Assembly (NCBI GenBank): GCA_030737875.1
Contig: CM060915.1
Location: forward strand, 356,187,863-356,251,862
DNA length: 64,000 nt
DNA from: Allium sativum
Taxonomy: Eukaryota > Streptophyta > Magnoliopsida > Asparagales > Amaryllidaceae
Direction: 5' to 3'
Within the stretch, counting starts at the first letter, position 1. Each line of letters starts with the position of its first letter. The notes below the pieces were generated by a model. The model was not told where the DNA came from and ran no database searches. It saw only the letters and a list, made by a program, of their open reading frames with translations. Positions 20,901 through 32,529 of this stretch are shown here, piece by piece. A program made the translations under genes and the position numbers.

Positions 20901-23694
20901 ATACAAAGAAAAGAAATTAGTTATAAGCAATATCAGCGATACAAAAATTGTTTAAATATTTCCTTACATTTAGCCTTTATATTGAACACCGTAAATATGT
21001 ATAATAAACAGAAACTTTCTTTAAAATGATATAATTTCTTAAAAAATAATTCTACCAAAGTGTGTTTAGTATTGCAACTTTGTGCGAATTCTCAATATTT
21101 CTTACTTGGCAAATGCAGACTTTTTTAACAAAGATGCATAGTGGATGAAATATAAAACCTAGTTACATGAAAAACTTTTTTTTCAACATGCAATCTTTTG
21201 CTTAATAAGGAAGAACTGCCTTTACAATCCTTTTAAATGTCTAGGAAATAAAACTCGAAAAATAGTAAATTGGAGATAAAATTATATTAAATGGTACCAA
21301 ATGAATTTGCGGTTATAAGAGTATACTCAAATATGTGTAGTACTAAAGGACTGAAGATTACAATTCACCAGTATTAATGAACTAATGACCAAATATAAAA
21401 ATAAAAACCATCAGTTAAAAGTGGAAAAAAAAAACATTTGCACAATAAATTATGTAGTATTTAGGAATTTTCCCAAAATATCGAATAAAAGTTGTAGTCA
21501 TGGAAATAAACTGTGTTGTCTATCTTATGCGTTAAAAATCAAATAAAAGTTGTAGGCATGGAAATAAATATCTTATCTATCTTATGCATCAAATATCAAA
21601 TCTTCAAGGCTGAGAAGTATGAAAAAATATAATATTTTAAAAATAATAGTTGAAAGAGAATTATATTGGAAACCCAGCAAAGCATAAGAACCAAAAATTG
21701 GGTAATAAAAAAAGCATAATATGAGCAAACAAAAAACACCAAATTTCAAAGAACAAAACTAACTGTAGATTTTTTCAACTTCCCAGAATATGTAAAGAGT
21801 CAAAAATCGTAAAGGAAATTAAATCTCATAAAAATATTTAATATAGTTTTTGGTAAATTTGATTAAAAAGTTCAGCTTTTCATAAATTGCACAGGTCCAA
21901 AAAAGCTAAATATTTCATTAATTTAGAAGGCTATAAATTAAAATAATATAAATTTCAGTTTTCAGTTTATTAAGAAAAAACCTAAAAAACAGTGAAAAAT
22001 CGACAATTTTTTTTAATTAAGAAAAGAAAATTGAAATGCCACAGTTATTTAAACTGGAGAACATTTAAAATCCATATGGCATAATGCGCTTTAAAGTTTA
22101 AATAATTTTTTGATTATCCAAATTCATAATTGAAATATAAAAACTGAGGAATGTGATAATTGCAAAAACATCAAGATTCTAACATTTTACATGAACTGAA
22201 TTGAAAAATGGAAACAACTAACATTACATACCTTCTTTCTAGGTAAAGTTAATATAAAACTTAAAAGGATAGAAACTTGAACGCTTTAAGAATAGTACAA
22301 AATATATGATACGTTATTTAACTGCAAAATGAAAATACTTTCATATAGTAATGCAAACAAAATACCACATGAGACTAATGGTTTCCATTCATATTTTCGC
22401 AGAACCAAATCATTTTGGTAAGGGTATAGTCACACATGTCGATTCATTTATTCAGCTTTCACTCATGCGCTATAATGTCAGTCAGATTGTTAGCATTGTA
22501 ATGCTTGATGACCTTAAAACTATAGTAGTGCATAGTGTTGCACAATCTTTCAATACAATGCAAACCAAGCATTTTAGTTGTTTACCGCAATGCTTCCGCA
22601 TACATTGAGTTCAATAGATGTGTTAAACGCTACAAGTGTAATGTGAAAATGAAAGAGATTTTACTAAACAACATTAGCTTACTCTTGCAATTCCATAGTT
22701 TGCCATTATGGCAAGGAACAAAGTTGTCGCATGCTGATGCATCAAGCTTCTCACGTTGAAAAGTCTACCACATGCTCCCGAAACTGTGAAAATATATAGT
22801 ATAAGTAGCATGAGATTTCATATGCAACTTGGATGAATTAAATAAAAAAATAGACGTGTAAAGTGTAAGCCAGTGAATTTACCATTCTTCCTACATACCA
22901 GCAGCCATCACTTCTCTCTCTAACATTTTGAGCTATAGACATCATTCTATATTTTTTTTATTGAGCCGTTGTTGTAAGTAAACATTTACGATTAAATGTT
23001 CAAAGCATATTGAATTTTCTTGTTGCTGTTATGCTCATAAAGTATGGACCCCTCTGACTCGGTATTACTATCTACATATAGGCGCACATAATTAAACTAT
23101 GGATAAAGTGAATGGTAGTGAGGTTTTCATTATAACCATTAATTATGGATCAATGTAATTATCCAATTAGCTTCACACCAATTTAGCAAAACTATATGAA
23201 CTTGCTAGTTTCCCAATTTTTTAGTTCCATAGTAACGGTAGATAGATAATGCATAATAATACATGATAGAATGAGGTATCAAATGCTGGCAAAATGTAGA
23301 CATGGAGAGTACAACTAAAAATATGAAGAGAACATAATTGTTTAGTTAAAAGGAGAAATCTATTCAAACAATGCAACAATTTTCACTTTGACTTGTAGTT
23401 GCGGTGATAACCTGAACCTGAAGATTGAAAGCAACACCAGCGGGCGAAGGAAACACCATTACAGGAGACTGAGCATAATTTGGCAAACAATGCTGTATAA
23501 GATAATAATATTCTAGGCCTCATGTAAAACTGATGTTGTATAAGAAGTTGATAATACATTTTATAAATCTGCTACAGACTATCCTATGAGTCATACCTTT
23601 TGCATCATAGGATAAACTTTAAAACATTTTAGATACTACGAAAAAATTACTTATGAATGAAATGACATGCATGATGGTATATTTTTTGTGTGCA
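20901..23694. other. AT-rich background, possibly host introns
   Basis: No long open frame and no transposon signature. On the minus strand one segment (23,412-23,492) looks like an exon: an acceptor-like TTATACAG, about 25 codons with even codon use (peptide piece SPVMVFPSPAGVAFNLQ), then GTTATC. Weaker exon-like pieces occur near 22,760 and 22,930. I do not recognise the protein. The plus frames at 22,351-22,759 are not supported by any motif. Confidence 0.3.
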
Positions 23695-23699
23695 TTGTC

Positions 23700-24305
23700 T
23701 GTTGAAGTATGCGATACTATGTGTTAGATTGAGGAGGATATTTCAGGATATTTCGAATATTTAGGATCTGAAGGATATTTTCAGATCTGGAGAATATTTA
23801 GGATCTGGAGGATATTTAGGATCTGGAGGATATTCGGATCTAGAGGAAATTTTGGGAATTTCCATATACTTCCTTATGTCTATATAAGCTACATCGGATC
23901 CAAAAGGAGGAGGTACAACAAAATCAAGAGATAAGATCAAGGTTTATTCTAATTAGGGTTTAGGCAATCCTAATCTTCTTCAATTCCTTTCTCCACAAAA
24001 TCAAATTTTTCTAGTAAATATGATCATTGTAATCAATCTCTTGTACTCTTCTATTGATATTAATAAAGGTTTCTCTCTCAAAGTGGACGTACACTGACAA
24101 GACGTCGGTGGAACCACTATAAATCCCTGTGTGATTTAGTTTCTCGTTATTGCTCTATTATTTCCATTTTTTGGTGATTGTGATTGGCTTGGATAAAATT
24201 GAGATTGTTCGATTGGTTGTTTTTGCACTATTACCACGATCTCGTTTTCCGCGGCGTTGGGGATTTTTGGTTTAAGCGGTCTTGAATCAAAATTTCTCCA
24301 CAACA
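23700..24305 (+). repeat. 5' LTR of copia element B
   Basis: 606 bases, TGTTG...CAACA. It holds a GGATATTTAGGATCTGGA short repeat array (about 23,740-23,850), a TATA-like CTATATAAGC near 23,880 and a leader. The promoter is expected here. Confidence 0.96.
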
Positions 24306-24308
24306 TTT

Positions 24309-24320
24309 GATATCGGAGCA
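24309..24320 (+). promoter_or_regulatory. Primer-binding site of copia element B
   Basis: TGATATCGGAGC lies a few bases after the 5' LTR. It differs at two positions from TGGTATCAGAGC, the complement of initiator tRNA-Met. Confidence 0.75.
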
Positions 24321-24345
24321 TTGGTGTTGGTAGATAGTTGTAGAA

Positions 24346-25295
24346 ATGCCGGAATCGGGTTCAAATAATCCACCAACAGTTGGTCCAAGTGGTGTAGCTC
24401 CTTATGTACGTGGGTTGTATGCAGCTGCTGGTTCACAATTGGTTATCGACAAGTGGAATGGCGATAATGATTTCGAAAAGTGGCAATGGAAGATGAAAGC
24501 GGTTCTGAGGCGTAACGGGTACATTGGGTGGTGTTTGATACACATTTATTGCCAGAGGATATCTCACATGTGGAAAGAGAAGAAATGGAAGATTGGGCAT
24601 TCACTGCACTTCAACTTGCCATGGGGGAGAATGTTATTTCCGAAATTAGTGGTGAGACGACTGCTAAAGGTATTTGGAACAAGTTGGAGGAGTTGTATAT
24701 GAAGAAGTCACTCACAAATCGAATGATCTTGTTGCGGACTTTCTTAACCTACAAGATGAAGGAAGGAACTTTGCTAAAAGCGCACTTAAATGTGTTTGAT
24801 GATTTGCTAATGAAGATGAAGGCGGTAGATTTGAAGATTGAGGAGGAGCAGAAGGCGATGATATTATTATGTTCATTGCCTGAGCACTATACTGGGTTCT
24901 CAAACAGTTTGATCTATGGTCGGGATACGTTGACTCTAAATGATGTCAAAACAGGTCTTCTTAGTGAGAAATTGCGAGATCAGATGAAGGAGCTGAGTGA
25001 TGGTAGTAGTGGTGGTAATGGTCAAGGTTTATTTGCGGAGAAAGAAAAGTCAGAGAAGAAGGGAAACCAGGGGCGTTCTAAGTCTAAGAAGTCCGGTGGA
25101 AGAGGAAAATCAAAAGAAAGAAATGGCAAGTGCTTTATATGTAAGAAACCTGGTCACTGGAAGAATGATTGTCCAGACAAGGGGAAGAAGGAAGTAGCAT
25201 CTTCATCAGTCGTAGTGGAGAGAGATGTTGGTGAGGGAGACGTAGATGTTTTGTCGGCAGTAACATCAGATGTTTCGGGCAGCCATCCTGCTTGA
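24346..25295 (+). pseudogene. gag: Copia gag pseudogene
   Basis: The ATG at 24,346 starts a gag whose N-terminal part (about 58 codons, with KWNGDNDFEKWQWKMKAVL) is shifted out of frame near 24,520 and continues in another frame to 25,295. The second part carries the usual retrotransposon gag block and a zinc knuckle CFICKKPGHWKNDC (C-x2-C-x4-H-x4-C) after a Lys/Arg/Ser-rich stretch. In these elements gag forms the virus-like particle and binds the RNA. One indel separates a complete reading frame from the present state; a second occurs at the gag-protease junction near 25,290. Confidence 0.92.
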
Positions 25296-28200
25296 TTCGG
25301 GGGCTTCATATCACATGATGCCTAATAGGAATTGTTTTTCTTCTTATGTTGAATGGGAAGGAAAATCAATTGTTATGGGAAACGGTGCAGTTAGCAAGTC
25401 GAAGGGCATTGGATCCGTGCAAATTCGGATGTTTGACGTTGTGGTTCGTACTCTCACTAATGTGCGCTATGTTCCGGGACTACGGAAGTCACTTATCTCT
25501 TTGGGACAGTTGAATTCTTTAGGTTGTAATATCATCATTGAGAGTGATAGCTTGAGGGTTTCGAAGGGTGCTCTTGTGGTTATGAAGGGTGCTAAAACTC
25601 ATGTTATCTATTTGCTTCAAGGAGTGACCGTGGAAGGAGAAACTTGCGTCAGTGTTGATAGTTCTTGTGGCTTAGATGTTACATGGCCATGACATTTGAG
25701 ATTGGGTCATGTCTCGGAGAAGAGTTTAGATATTCTTCGTCGAAGGGAGATGATTGATGGTGAGAGTTTCAGCAAGTTGGAGTTTTGCGAGGAATGTGTC
25801 ATGGGGAAGCAAACTAGAGTATCCTTCGGTGAAGGAAAACATGATTCAAGAGGGATTCTTGAGTATGTGCACACGGATGTTTGGGGACCAGCGCCTGTAG
25901 CTTCTTTGGGAGGACCAGGATATTATATTTCTTTCATTGATGATTTTTCTCGGAAGGTTTGGGTGTATGTAATGAAGGCCAAGTCGGAGGCATTTGCAAG
26001 ATTCAAAGAATGGAAGGCTCTTGTTGAGAATGAGAGTGGAAAGACTTTGAAGGTTCTTAGGTCCAATAATGGCAGCGAATATGTTTCCGTAGAATTTTTG
26101 CAAGCATCATGGTATTCAGAGGCATTTTACTACACTGGGAGATCTGCAATCTAATGGAGTGGTGGAGAGAATGAACCGAACTCTACTAGAGAAAGCTCGA
26201 TGCTTGAGATTGACATCGGGTTTGTCTAAGGGATTTTGGGCCGAAGCTTTGTCAACCGCGATGCATATTATTAATCGGATTCCGTGCTCGGCTATTGATA
26301 ACAAAATTCCGGAGGAAGTGTGGAAGACGAAGAGCATTGACTTGAGTTATCTTCGTGTATTTGGCAGTCCTGTTTATGTGCATGATCCGGGGAATGGTAA
26401 GCTCTCACTTAGAGCTTTCAAAAGGATTTTTCTCGGTTATATGGATGGTGTCAAAGGCTATCGGATTTGGAATCCGGAAACGAAGAAGTCTATGGTTTCT
26501 CGTCATGTTACTTTTGATGAGTCAGCCATGTTCAAGGAGAACGAAGGATCATCGGATGTTCCGGATTTGGTTCATGGTGAATCAAAGGAGAAGTAAGTTA
26601 TTCCCACTTTCAAGCCTAGAAAGAGTAAAGTTGTTGGAGGTGCTTGCGAGGTGAATGCAGTTGATGTTACATCACATAGTCCACAGGATTCCTCTAGTAG
26701 TGTTGGTGATGTGCACGAGCCTAGAGAAGATCCACTTCAAGGTGGAGCCGAAGAAAGACCGGGGTGATGGCATTGCTACTCGGGTTGGTCGTCGTGCTAT
26801 AAGGCCACCCGAAAGATATGGTGATTGGAATTATCTTAGCTTTTGTGAGAATTTGGACTATGCTCTTCATGTAGTCAAAGATGAGCCGATGGACCTTGAT
26901 GACGTCATGGATTCGAGTGATAGATCGAAGTGGATTTGTGCCATGGAGGGAGAGATGCAATCGTTGATGAAGAACCATACTTGGGAGTTGGTTCCACTTC
27001 CTCAAGGAAACCGCGCTATTGGGTGCAAATGGATATATAAGGTGAAGGACGATGGAAGATACAAAGCTAGGCTAGCGGCTAAGGGGTTTGCACAGAGGAA
27101 AGGAAAGTAGTATGATGAGATCTTCGCACCGGTTGTGAGGCATACTTCTATCCGGATATTACTTGCATTAGTTGCTATTTACGACTTGGAGTTGGAGCAA
27201 CTAGATGTGAAAACCTCCTTCTTGCATGGAGACTTGGATGAAGACATCTACATGGAGCAACCAGAAGGGTTTGTTGTAGAAGGTAAATCAGGACTACTTT
27301 GCAAGTTGAAGAAATCACTATATGGTTTGAAGCAATCACCTAGCCAATGGTACAAGAGATTTGATCATTTTCTGCTTGAAAGTGGCTTCCATCGAAGCAT
27401 CAAGGATGCTTGCGTTTACTTCAAGAGGTTAGGAAATGATTGTTGGGTATATTTACTCTTGTATGTGGACGATATGCTCATTGGTTCTAAGGACAAGGAA
27501 GAAATCAATAAGTTGAAAGAGAAATTAAAGGCGGAGTTCGAAATGAAAGATCTTGGAGAAGCAAAGAAGATTTTAGGCATGGAAATTGAAAGAGATCGAA
27601 AGCGTTTTGAGTTGAGATTGACTCAAAAGGAGTACATTAAGAAGGTGCTTTGCTGGTTTAGCATGGAGAATGCAAAGGCGTTAAATACACCTTTACCTTT
27701 GCATATAAAGCTTTCGAGTAAGGGATCACCTATCGAGGAGAAAGACAAGGCTTATATGGCAAAGGTGCCATATGCTAGTGCGGTTGGAAGTTTGATGTAT
27801 GCCATGGTGTGTACAAGACTCGATATTGCAAATGCCATCGGGGTGGTTAGTCGATATATGGCTAATCCGGGGAAATTGCATTGGGAAGCCGTGAAGGCTA
27901 TATTGAGATACTTGAAAGGCACAGCATCTCATGGTCTTGTTTTTTGTGGTAGTGATGGATTGTGTTGCAAGTTAGTTGGTTATTGTGACTCGGACTACGC
28001 CGGTGATAGGGATCAGAGGAAATAAACTTCCGAGTATGTCTTCACACTTGGTGGTACGGCCATTAGTTGGAGATCGAGATTGCAAACCGTAGTTGCTTTA
28101 TTCACTACGGAGGCGGAGTTGATAGCCGCTGTGGAAGCGGCAAAGGAGGCACTCTATTTGAAGCAACTATTGTGTGACTTGGGTTTCGAACATGAGAGTA

Positions 28201-28478
28201 TCAATGTTCGATGTGATAGCCAAAGTGCTATACATTTGGCAGAGAATTTGGCATTTAGCTCACGAACAAAGCATATTGAAGTGAGAGAGTCATTTCTAGT
28301 AGCCATGGACGAAGACAAGCAAGTATGCCTTCGGAAAGTGCACACAAAGGATAACGCGGCGGACATGTTCACTAAGGCATTACCGATTGGAAAGTTCGAG
28401 CATTGCTCGAACTTAATTCGCTTGGAGAGATGCCAGGTGCCACGTGGTGGCACAATTGAGAGAGAAACTTGTATGTAG
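25270..28478 (+). pseudogene. pol: Copia pol pseudogene (protease, integrase, RT, RNase H)
   Basis: Protease with DSGAS (about 25,295); GAG-pre-integrase with HLRLGH (25,693 on) and the C-x2-C pair CEECVMGK; integrase core with HTDVWGP (first Asp) and VVERMNRTLLEKAR (Glu). The second Asp is replaced: RSNNGSEY instead of the usual S-D-N-G-G-E-Y. RT spans 26,800-27,600 with YVDDML near 27,460, and RNase H follows with CDSQSAIHLA (about 28,210). In-frame stops: TGA at 25,690 (Trp expected), TAG at 27,108, TAA at 28,023. Frameshifts near 26,100-26,150 and in the linker 26,590-26,760. Expected role: particle maturation, cDNA synthesis and insertion; this copy cannot make the full polyprotein. Confidence 0.94.
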
Positions 28479-28744
28479 AAGAGTATCGATGAGAGGTTGG
28501 TGTTTTGTCTTCATGGTAAGTACTCGTTTTCACTCCCGAGTACATTGTCTTTTGGTGAGACTGGTTTAGGAGTTGGATGTTTCAACACTTCATTGCAAGT
28601 GGGGGCTATGCCTGAACTCGTTAGTGAAGTGCAATGGGCGGTGGCTACGCCGGAGTTCATTGGGGAAACATTCAAGCTTTCTTCATTGAAGATAGAAGGA
28701 AATGCTTGGGTGCATTGAAGTTTGTGATGTAGATGGATATAGTA
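28479..28744 (+). other. 3' untranslated region of copia element B
   Basis: Between the pol stop and the polypurine tract. A 73-codon frame (28,497-28,718) has no recognisable domain and is probably chance or a relic; I do not call it a gene. Confidence 0.5.
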
Positions 28745-28755
28745 TCGAGGTGGAG
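28745..28755 (+). promoter_or_regulatory. Polypurine tract of copia element B
   Basis: TCGAGGTGGAG lies directly before the TGTTG of the 3' LTR. It is purine-rich and in the expected place. Confidence 0.8.
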
Positions 28756-29362
28756 TGTTGAAGTATGCGATACTATGTGTTAGATTGAGGAGGATATTTC
28801 AGGATATTTCGAATATTTAGGATCTGAAGGATATTTTCAGATCTAGAGAATATTTAGGATCTGGAGGATATTTAGGATCTAGAGGATATTTCGGATCTAG
28901 AGGAAATTTTGGGAATTTCCATATACTTCCCTATGTCTATATAAGCTACATCGGATCCAAAAGGAGGAGGTACAACAAAATCAAGAGATTAGATCAAGGT
29001 TTATTCTAATTAGGGTTTAGGCAATCCTAATCTTCTTCAATTCCTTTCTCCATAAAATCAAATTTTTCTAGTAAATTTGATCATTGTAATCAATCTCTTG
29101 TACTCTTCTATTGATATTAATAAAGGTTTCTCTCTCAAAGTGGACGTACACTGACAAGATGTCGGTGGAACCACTATAAATTCCTATGTGATTTAGTTTC
29201 TCGTTATTGCTCTATTATTTCTATTGTTTGGTGATTGTGATTGGCTTGGATAAGATTGAGATTGTTTGATTGGTTGTTTTTGTACTATTACCACGATCTC
29301 GTTTTCCGTGGCGTTGGAGATTTTTGGTTTAAGCAGACTTGAATCAAAATTTCTCCACAACA
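28756..29362 (+). repeat. 3' LTR of copia element B
   Basis: 607 bases, direct repeat of 23,700-24,305. Most of the differences are C/T or G/A transitions, as expected from decay of methylated cytosines. Confidence 0.96.
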
Positions 29363-29367
29363 TTGTC

Positions 29368-31354
29368 TGGGCGATTGTCTAATTACAGTCTGTTTCAAAA
29401 AATCCGGGAAAAATATAATTCGATCAAAATTTGGTTTCAAATGTAAAATTATTGATTTTAATAAATAACTCTTTAAAGTGGCTAAAAAAAGTTAATGAGT
29501 GAAACTATGCATGAAAGTAGATTTTTTATGTAATGTCTATGCAGCTGTCTAGTTATAATTCTCTATCAGAAAATTTAGAAAACCCAAAACATAATGAACT
29601 AACAAATCATTAATATTCCTAGTAACCCCAAAATAGCATTGACATAACTATTAATAGTTAGGACAATAGAATAAGTTCCTAAATGATAGCATGTAATCTA
29701 TTTAAAAGTTGTATGTTGTGGTTTGTGCTAAGTTAAAATTAATCAGCACACTGCACATTATTTTCCTTTACTAAGTAATGCTGCAATCAATCAAGTTATT
29801 TTACAACATATTTATTTGCACCACCAATTAATTTATTTCATTTAAAGAAGTCGACGTCATAATTCATATTTGTTAAAATAATTACAAATAGTCCCATTGT
29901 TTTAAGTCAATGCTACCATAATCTTGCATTTAGTATTGCTACCATAATCTTGCATTTAGTATTAGGATCGGGATGATAAAAGCCTGAAATAAAGTATAGA
30001 AAGAGGGCACTTCAAAAAATACATATTTACCCATAAGTTAAACATAAAACTGGCAATTCTTTTTAAAAAGTAGAATTTTGGAAACATCTAAAAGATATGG
30101 TAAACTAAAAATCAAGCGAATTTTACAACAAACACAAAGTCAAAACAATGAAAAGAACATAGCGTAAAAGGAAGAAAGTGAATAACATATGAACATTGGA
30201 ATACTTTCATTAAGAGTCACCTAATTCTCTGGATCGTTTCCACCATGAATACCAACTTTCTGCTGCCTCTCATTGGTATTTCTATAAACGCAACCTCCAT
30301 TAAATTAAATTATATAAACCAATTTTAGGAGTAAACGAATTAAACATTTAATCAGATAATAAACTAAATATCAATTAAAAGCCCACAAACTGAATTTCAG
30401 AACCAATCAAAGTAACTTACGCATCCATTGGAACTGTAAAAAAAATATGAGCGGGGATGGCTGCTTACAAAATAATGCAAATTAATTAGAGTGATTCGTG
30501 ATTTCAGTTCAGTCTTTTATAGCCAAGTGCCTATGAATTCAAAGTTCGAAATAAACTTCAATTAATGAAATAGCAGAAGGGTAAAAGAATGATTGCTAAG
30601 AGGATTCATGATTTCAGAGAAGGGGAATGAAATTGATTTCAGAAACCTATTCAAAAAGCTAACTTTTCTTCACTTAAGGCCAAAAAGTAAAGTTATCAGG
30701 AATCGCACAGGATTAACATTGAATACAAAGAGGTCATAATATTTTTTTAGGCCTGTTTCATTTACATAATAAAGAAACTTTTTTGTTGCGGTTAACAATT
30801 CAAGATCTAGCATAGAAGAAGAACATACGGACAGTTGAAACTTAGTACGATTTCGGAGGAATGAAATAAGAATTACAACGTACGGTGATCGTTTGGGGTT
30901 GGACGACTCCTGACCTAGACGAACTGCGTGCACCCTAACCGTTGGATGACAGGATAAGAACAAAGCGACGATGCTGGCTATAGATGGACAGCGTGGTGAG
31001 GAGTTCGCGAAGGAGCGATGGATAAAATTTGGTACCGAGGCCGGAGTAGAGTGGAGAGAAGATTCGTCAGTCAGTGTAAAAGACATTGAAATCGAGTGGA
31101 AGCGGGCTTGTTATTTCTTCAAACGAACATAGCAGTTGGGTTTGGGAAAGCCGGAGAACCCAGAGGAGGAAGTTATTGTGGAATTCGATTGAATGGATTT
31201 ATTTGGAGTGCGATTTTTTTTTTCTGAAACTCAGTGATAAGGAAAAACGGAAGAACTGTATAATTACGCCATGTAAAATCTAAACGGCAGGGAGCATCAC
31301 CACGATAGTATCTAGTATATTGTGTTTTCTATTATAGATTATATATATATATAT
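29368..31354 (-). other. Background with possible 5' exons of a minus-strand host gene
   Basis: AT-rich except for a GC-richer patch (about 30,850-31,090). On the minus strand that patch holds a 138-codon frame (30,670-31,086) and a donor-like ACC|GTACGT. Farther left are an acceptor/donor pair around TTCCAATGGATGC|GTAAGT (near 30,430) and an exon-like piece from ATAG|AAATACC to TTAG|GTGACT (about 30,225-30,290, with NERQQKVGIHGGNDPEN). This could be the 5' end of a gene or lncRNA whose intron received copia element B. I recognise no protein family, and no continuous coding path is proven. A 28-base tandem duplication is at about 29,908-29,965. Confidence 0.25.
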
Positions 31355-31542
31355 AGGCAAGCGTTCAGTTGCACCCCAAAAATGGAACACCCCAAATGCC
31401 CCCTGATTTCCACCACTCGTTTATATTAAAGAATGTGAGTGGGAAGTGAGAGAGTGAGTGAAAGGAGAGAGAAGGGGAAATACTTGGTGGAGATTGAGGG
31501 GCATTTGGGGTGCTGCACTGTTTAGGGTGCTCTCGAACCTGC

Positions 31543-31544
<2 letters not shown>
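31355..31544. mobile_element. Fold-back MITE with ~60-base terminal inverted repeats
   Basis: The left end begins AGGCAAGCGTTCAG; the reverse complement of the right end begins AGGCAGGTTCGAG. The arms continue to match through CACCCCAAATGCCCC and CCACC, leaving a short centre. Total 190 bases, no coding capacity. It sits between (TA)n tracts, so the target duplication cannot be read. The 100-codon plus frame that runs into the microsatellite is an artefact. Confidence 0.75.
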
Positions 31545-31628
<84 letters not shown>

Positions 31629-31659
31629 TGTGTGTGTGTGTGTGTGTGCGCGTGTGTGC
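31545..31659. repeat. (TA)n(TG)n compound microsatellite
   Basis: About 23 TA units followed by about 30 TG units with a few interruptions, directly right of the MITE. Confidence 0.98.
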
Positions 31660-32529
31660 TGTTAGCTTACTTTTATTTAGTCATTTTTAGGGTACAGTTA
31701 GTTGGTATATGTTGTGGAGCTTATTGGAGTGCAGGCCTGGAGAGTCCTTTCTTTCTTTGAGATGCTCTGTTCACATGTTTTTTTTGGAGAGACTATTGTA
31801 TTGAGTATGAGTAAATATACTACACTATCGGGTGGTGTCATGCCGGAATTTGATTTTGAAGTATGATGGGCGGTGGTTTATCCGAAGCTCATATATCTAC
31901 AATTCTATACATACATATAGTCGTAGACCGAGTAGATTATATATTTTTGGTTACCTTCCAGGCATGTTGGCAGTTTTTGTGGACCATATGTTTCTTTATA
32001 TATATGTGTGCTCTCTTCTTTTTAGAAGATCACACATTTTTTCTTTCAAAAAACATATTAAAATAATAAAGATCATTAGTTTTTTAATTACCTCTCAAAA
32101 GGATACATCCATCCATACTGAACTGGTCCTCGCATCAACGCTTCACTAGGTGTATTGAAAGATGCTCCATAACATTAGATAAGCCTGAGGGAAATATTTG
32201 TTCCATCTTGCAAAGTAATATTGGTATGCCTTCTTTAAGTTTTTTCAAGTTTTCTATTTTCAGTGAAGTTGAACAGAAGCCTTTGTAAAACATGTTATGT
32301 TCAGTGACGACTTTCTAAACTTCAGTTGGTAATAATTCTTTAAAAGCTATTGAAAAAGTGTCTGAATAAAAACAAGGCAATCATGATTCTTCATTCATGA
32401 CATTTTCCTATATTTTAAATCAACACATCTTCTTATATTTAAGGCAATACCATATGGAAATTTTAAAGTACTAATCCATTCAAATAATTACTTACAACGA
32501 TCATGATCTAACTCGTAACAGGCTAAAGG
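31660..32529. other. Sequence between microsatellite and CACTA relic
   Basis: AT-rich. The plus frames at 31,832-32,149 overlap in two registers and have no domain. A CACTATCGGG string near 31,822 was considered as a CACTA terminus but lacks a partner. No gene is supported. Confidence 0.4.

Larger units (their letters stand above)
23700..29362 (+). mobile_element. Ty1/copia retrotransposon B, complete but mutated
   Basis: Target duplication TTGTC (23,695-23,699 and 29,363-29,367), LTRs 23,700-24,305 and 28,756-29,362, a tRNA-Met primer site, gag, pol and a polypurine tract in plus order. By eye the LTRs differ at about 18 positions plus one indel in 606, about 3%. Gag and pol contain at least three frameshifts and three in-frame stops, and one catalytic integrase residue is replaced. 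Domain order protease-integrase-RT-RNase H is typical of copia; the proteins resemble the Tnt1-like group. The insertion splits the background sequence, possibly an intron. Confidence 0.96.

Noticed and set aside
28497..28718. Extra gene (73 codons) at the 3' end of copia B
   Set aside because: No recognisable domain and within the untranslated 3' zone of the element.
31458..31760. 100-codon frame with IYIYIY and VCVCVC runs
   Set aside because: Translation of the (TA)n(TG)n microsatellite and the MITE.
31822..31835. CACTA terminus CACTATCGGG
   Set aside because: No partner TAGTG end, no subterminal repeats, and the TIR does not resemble the CACTACAA type seen at 62,744.
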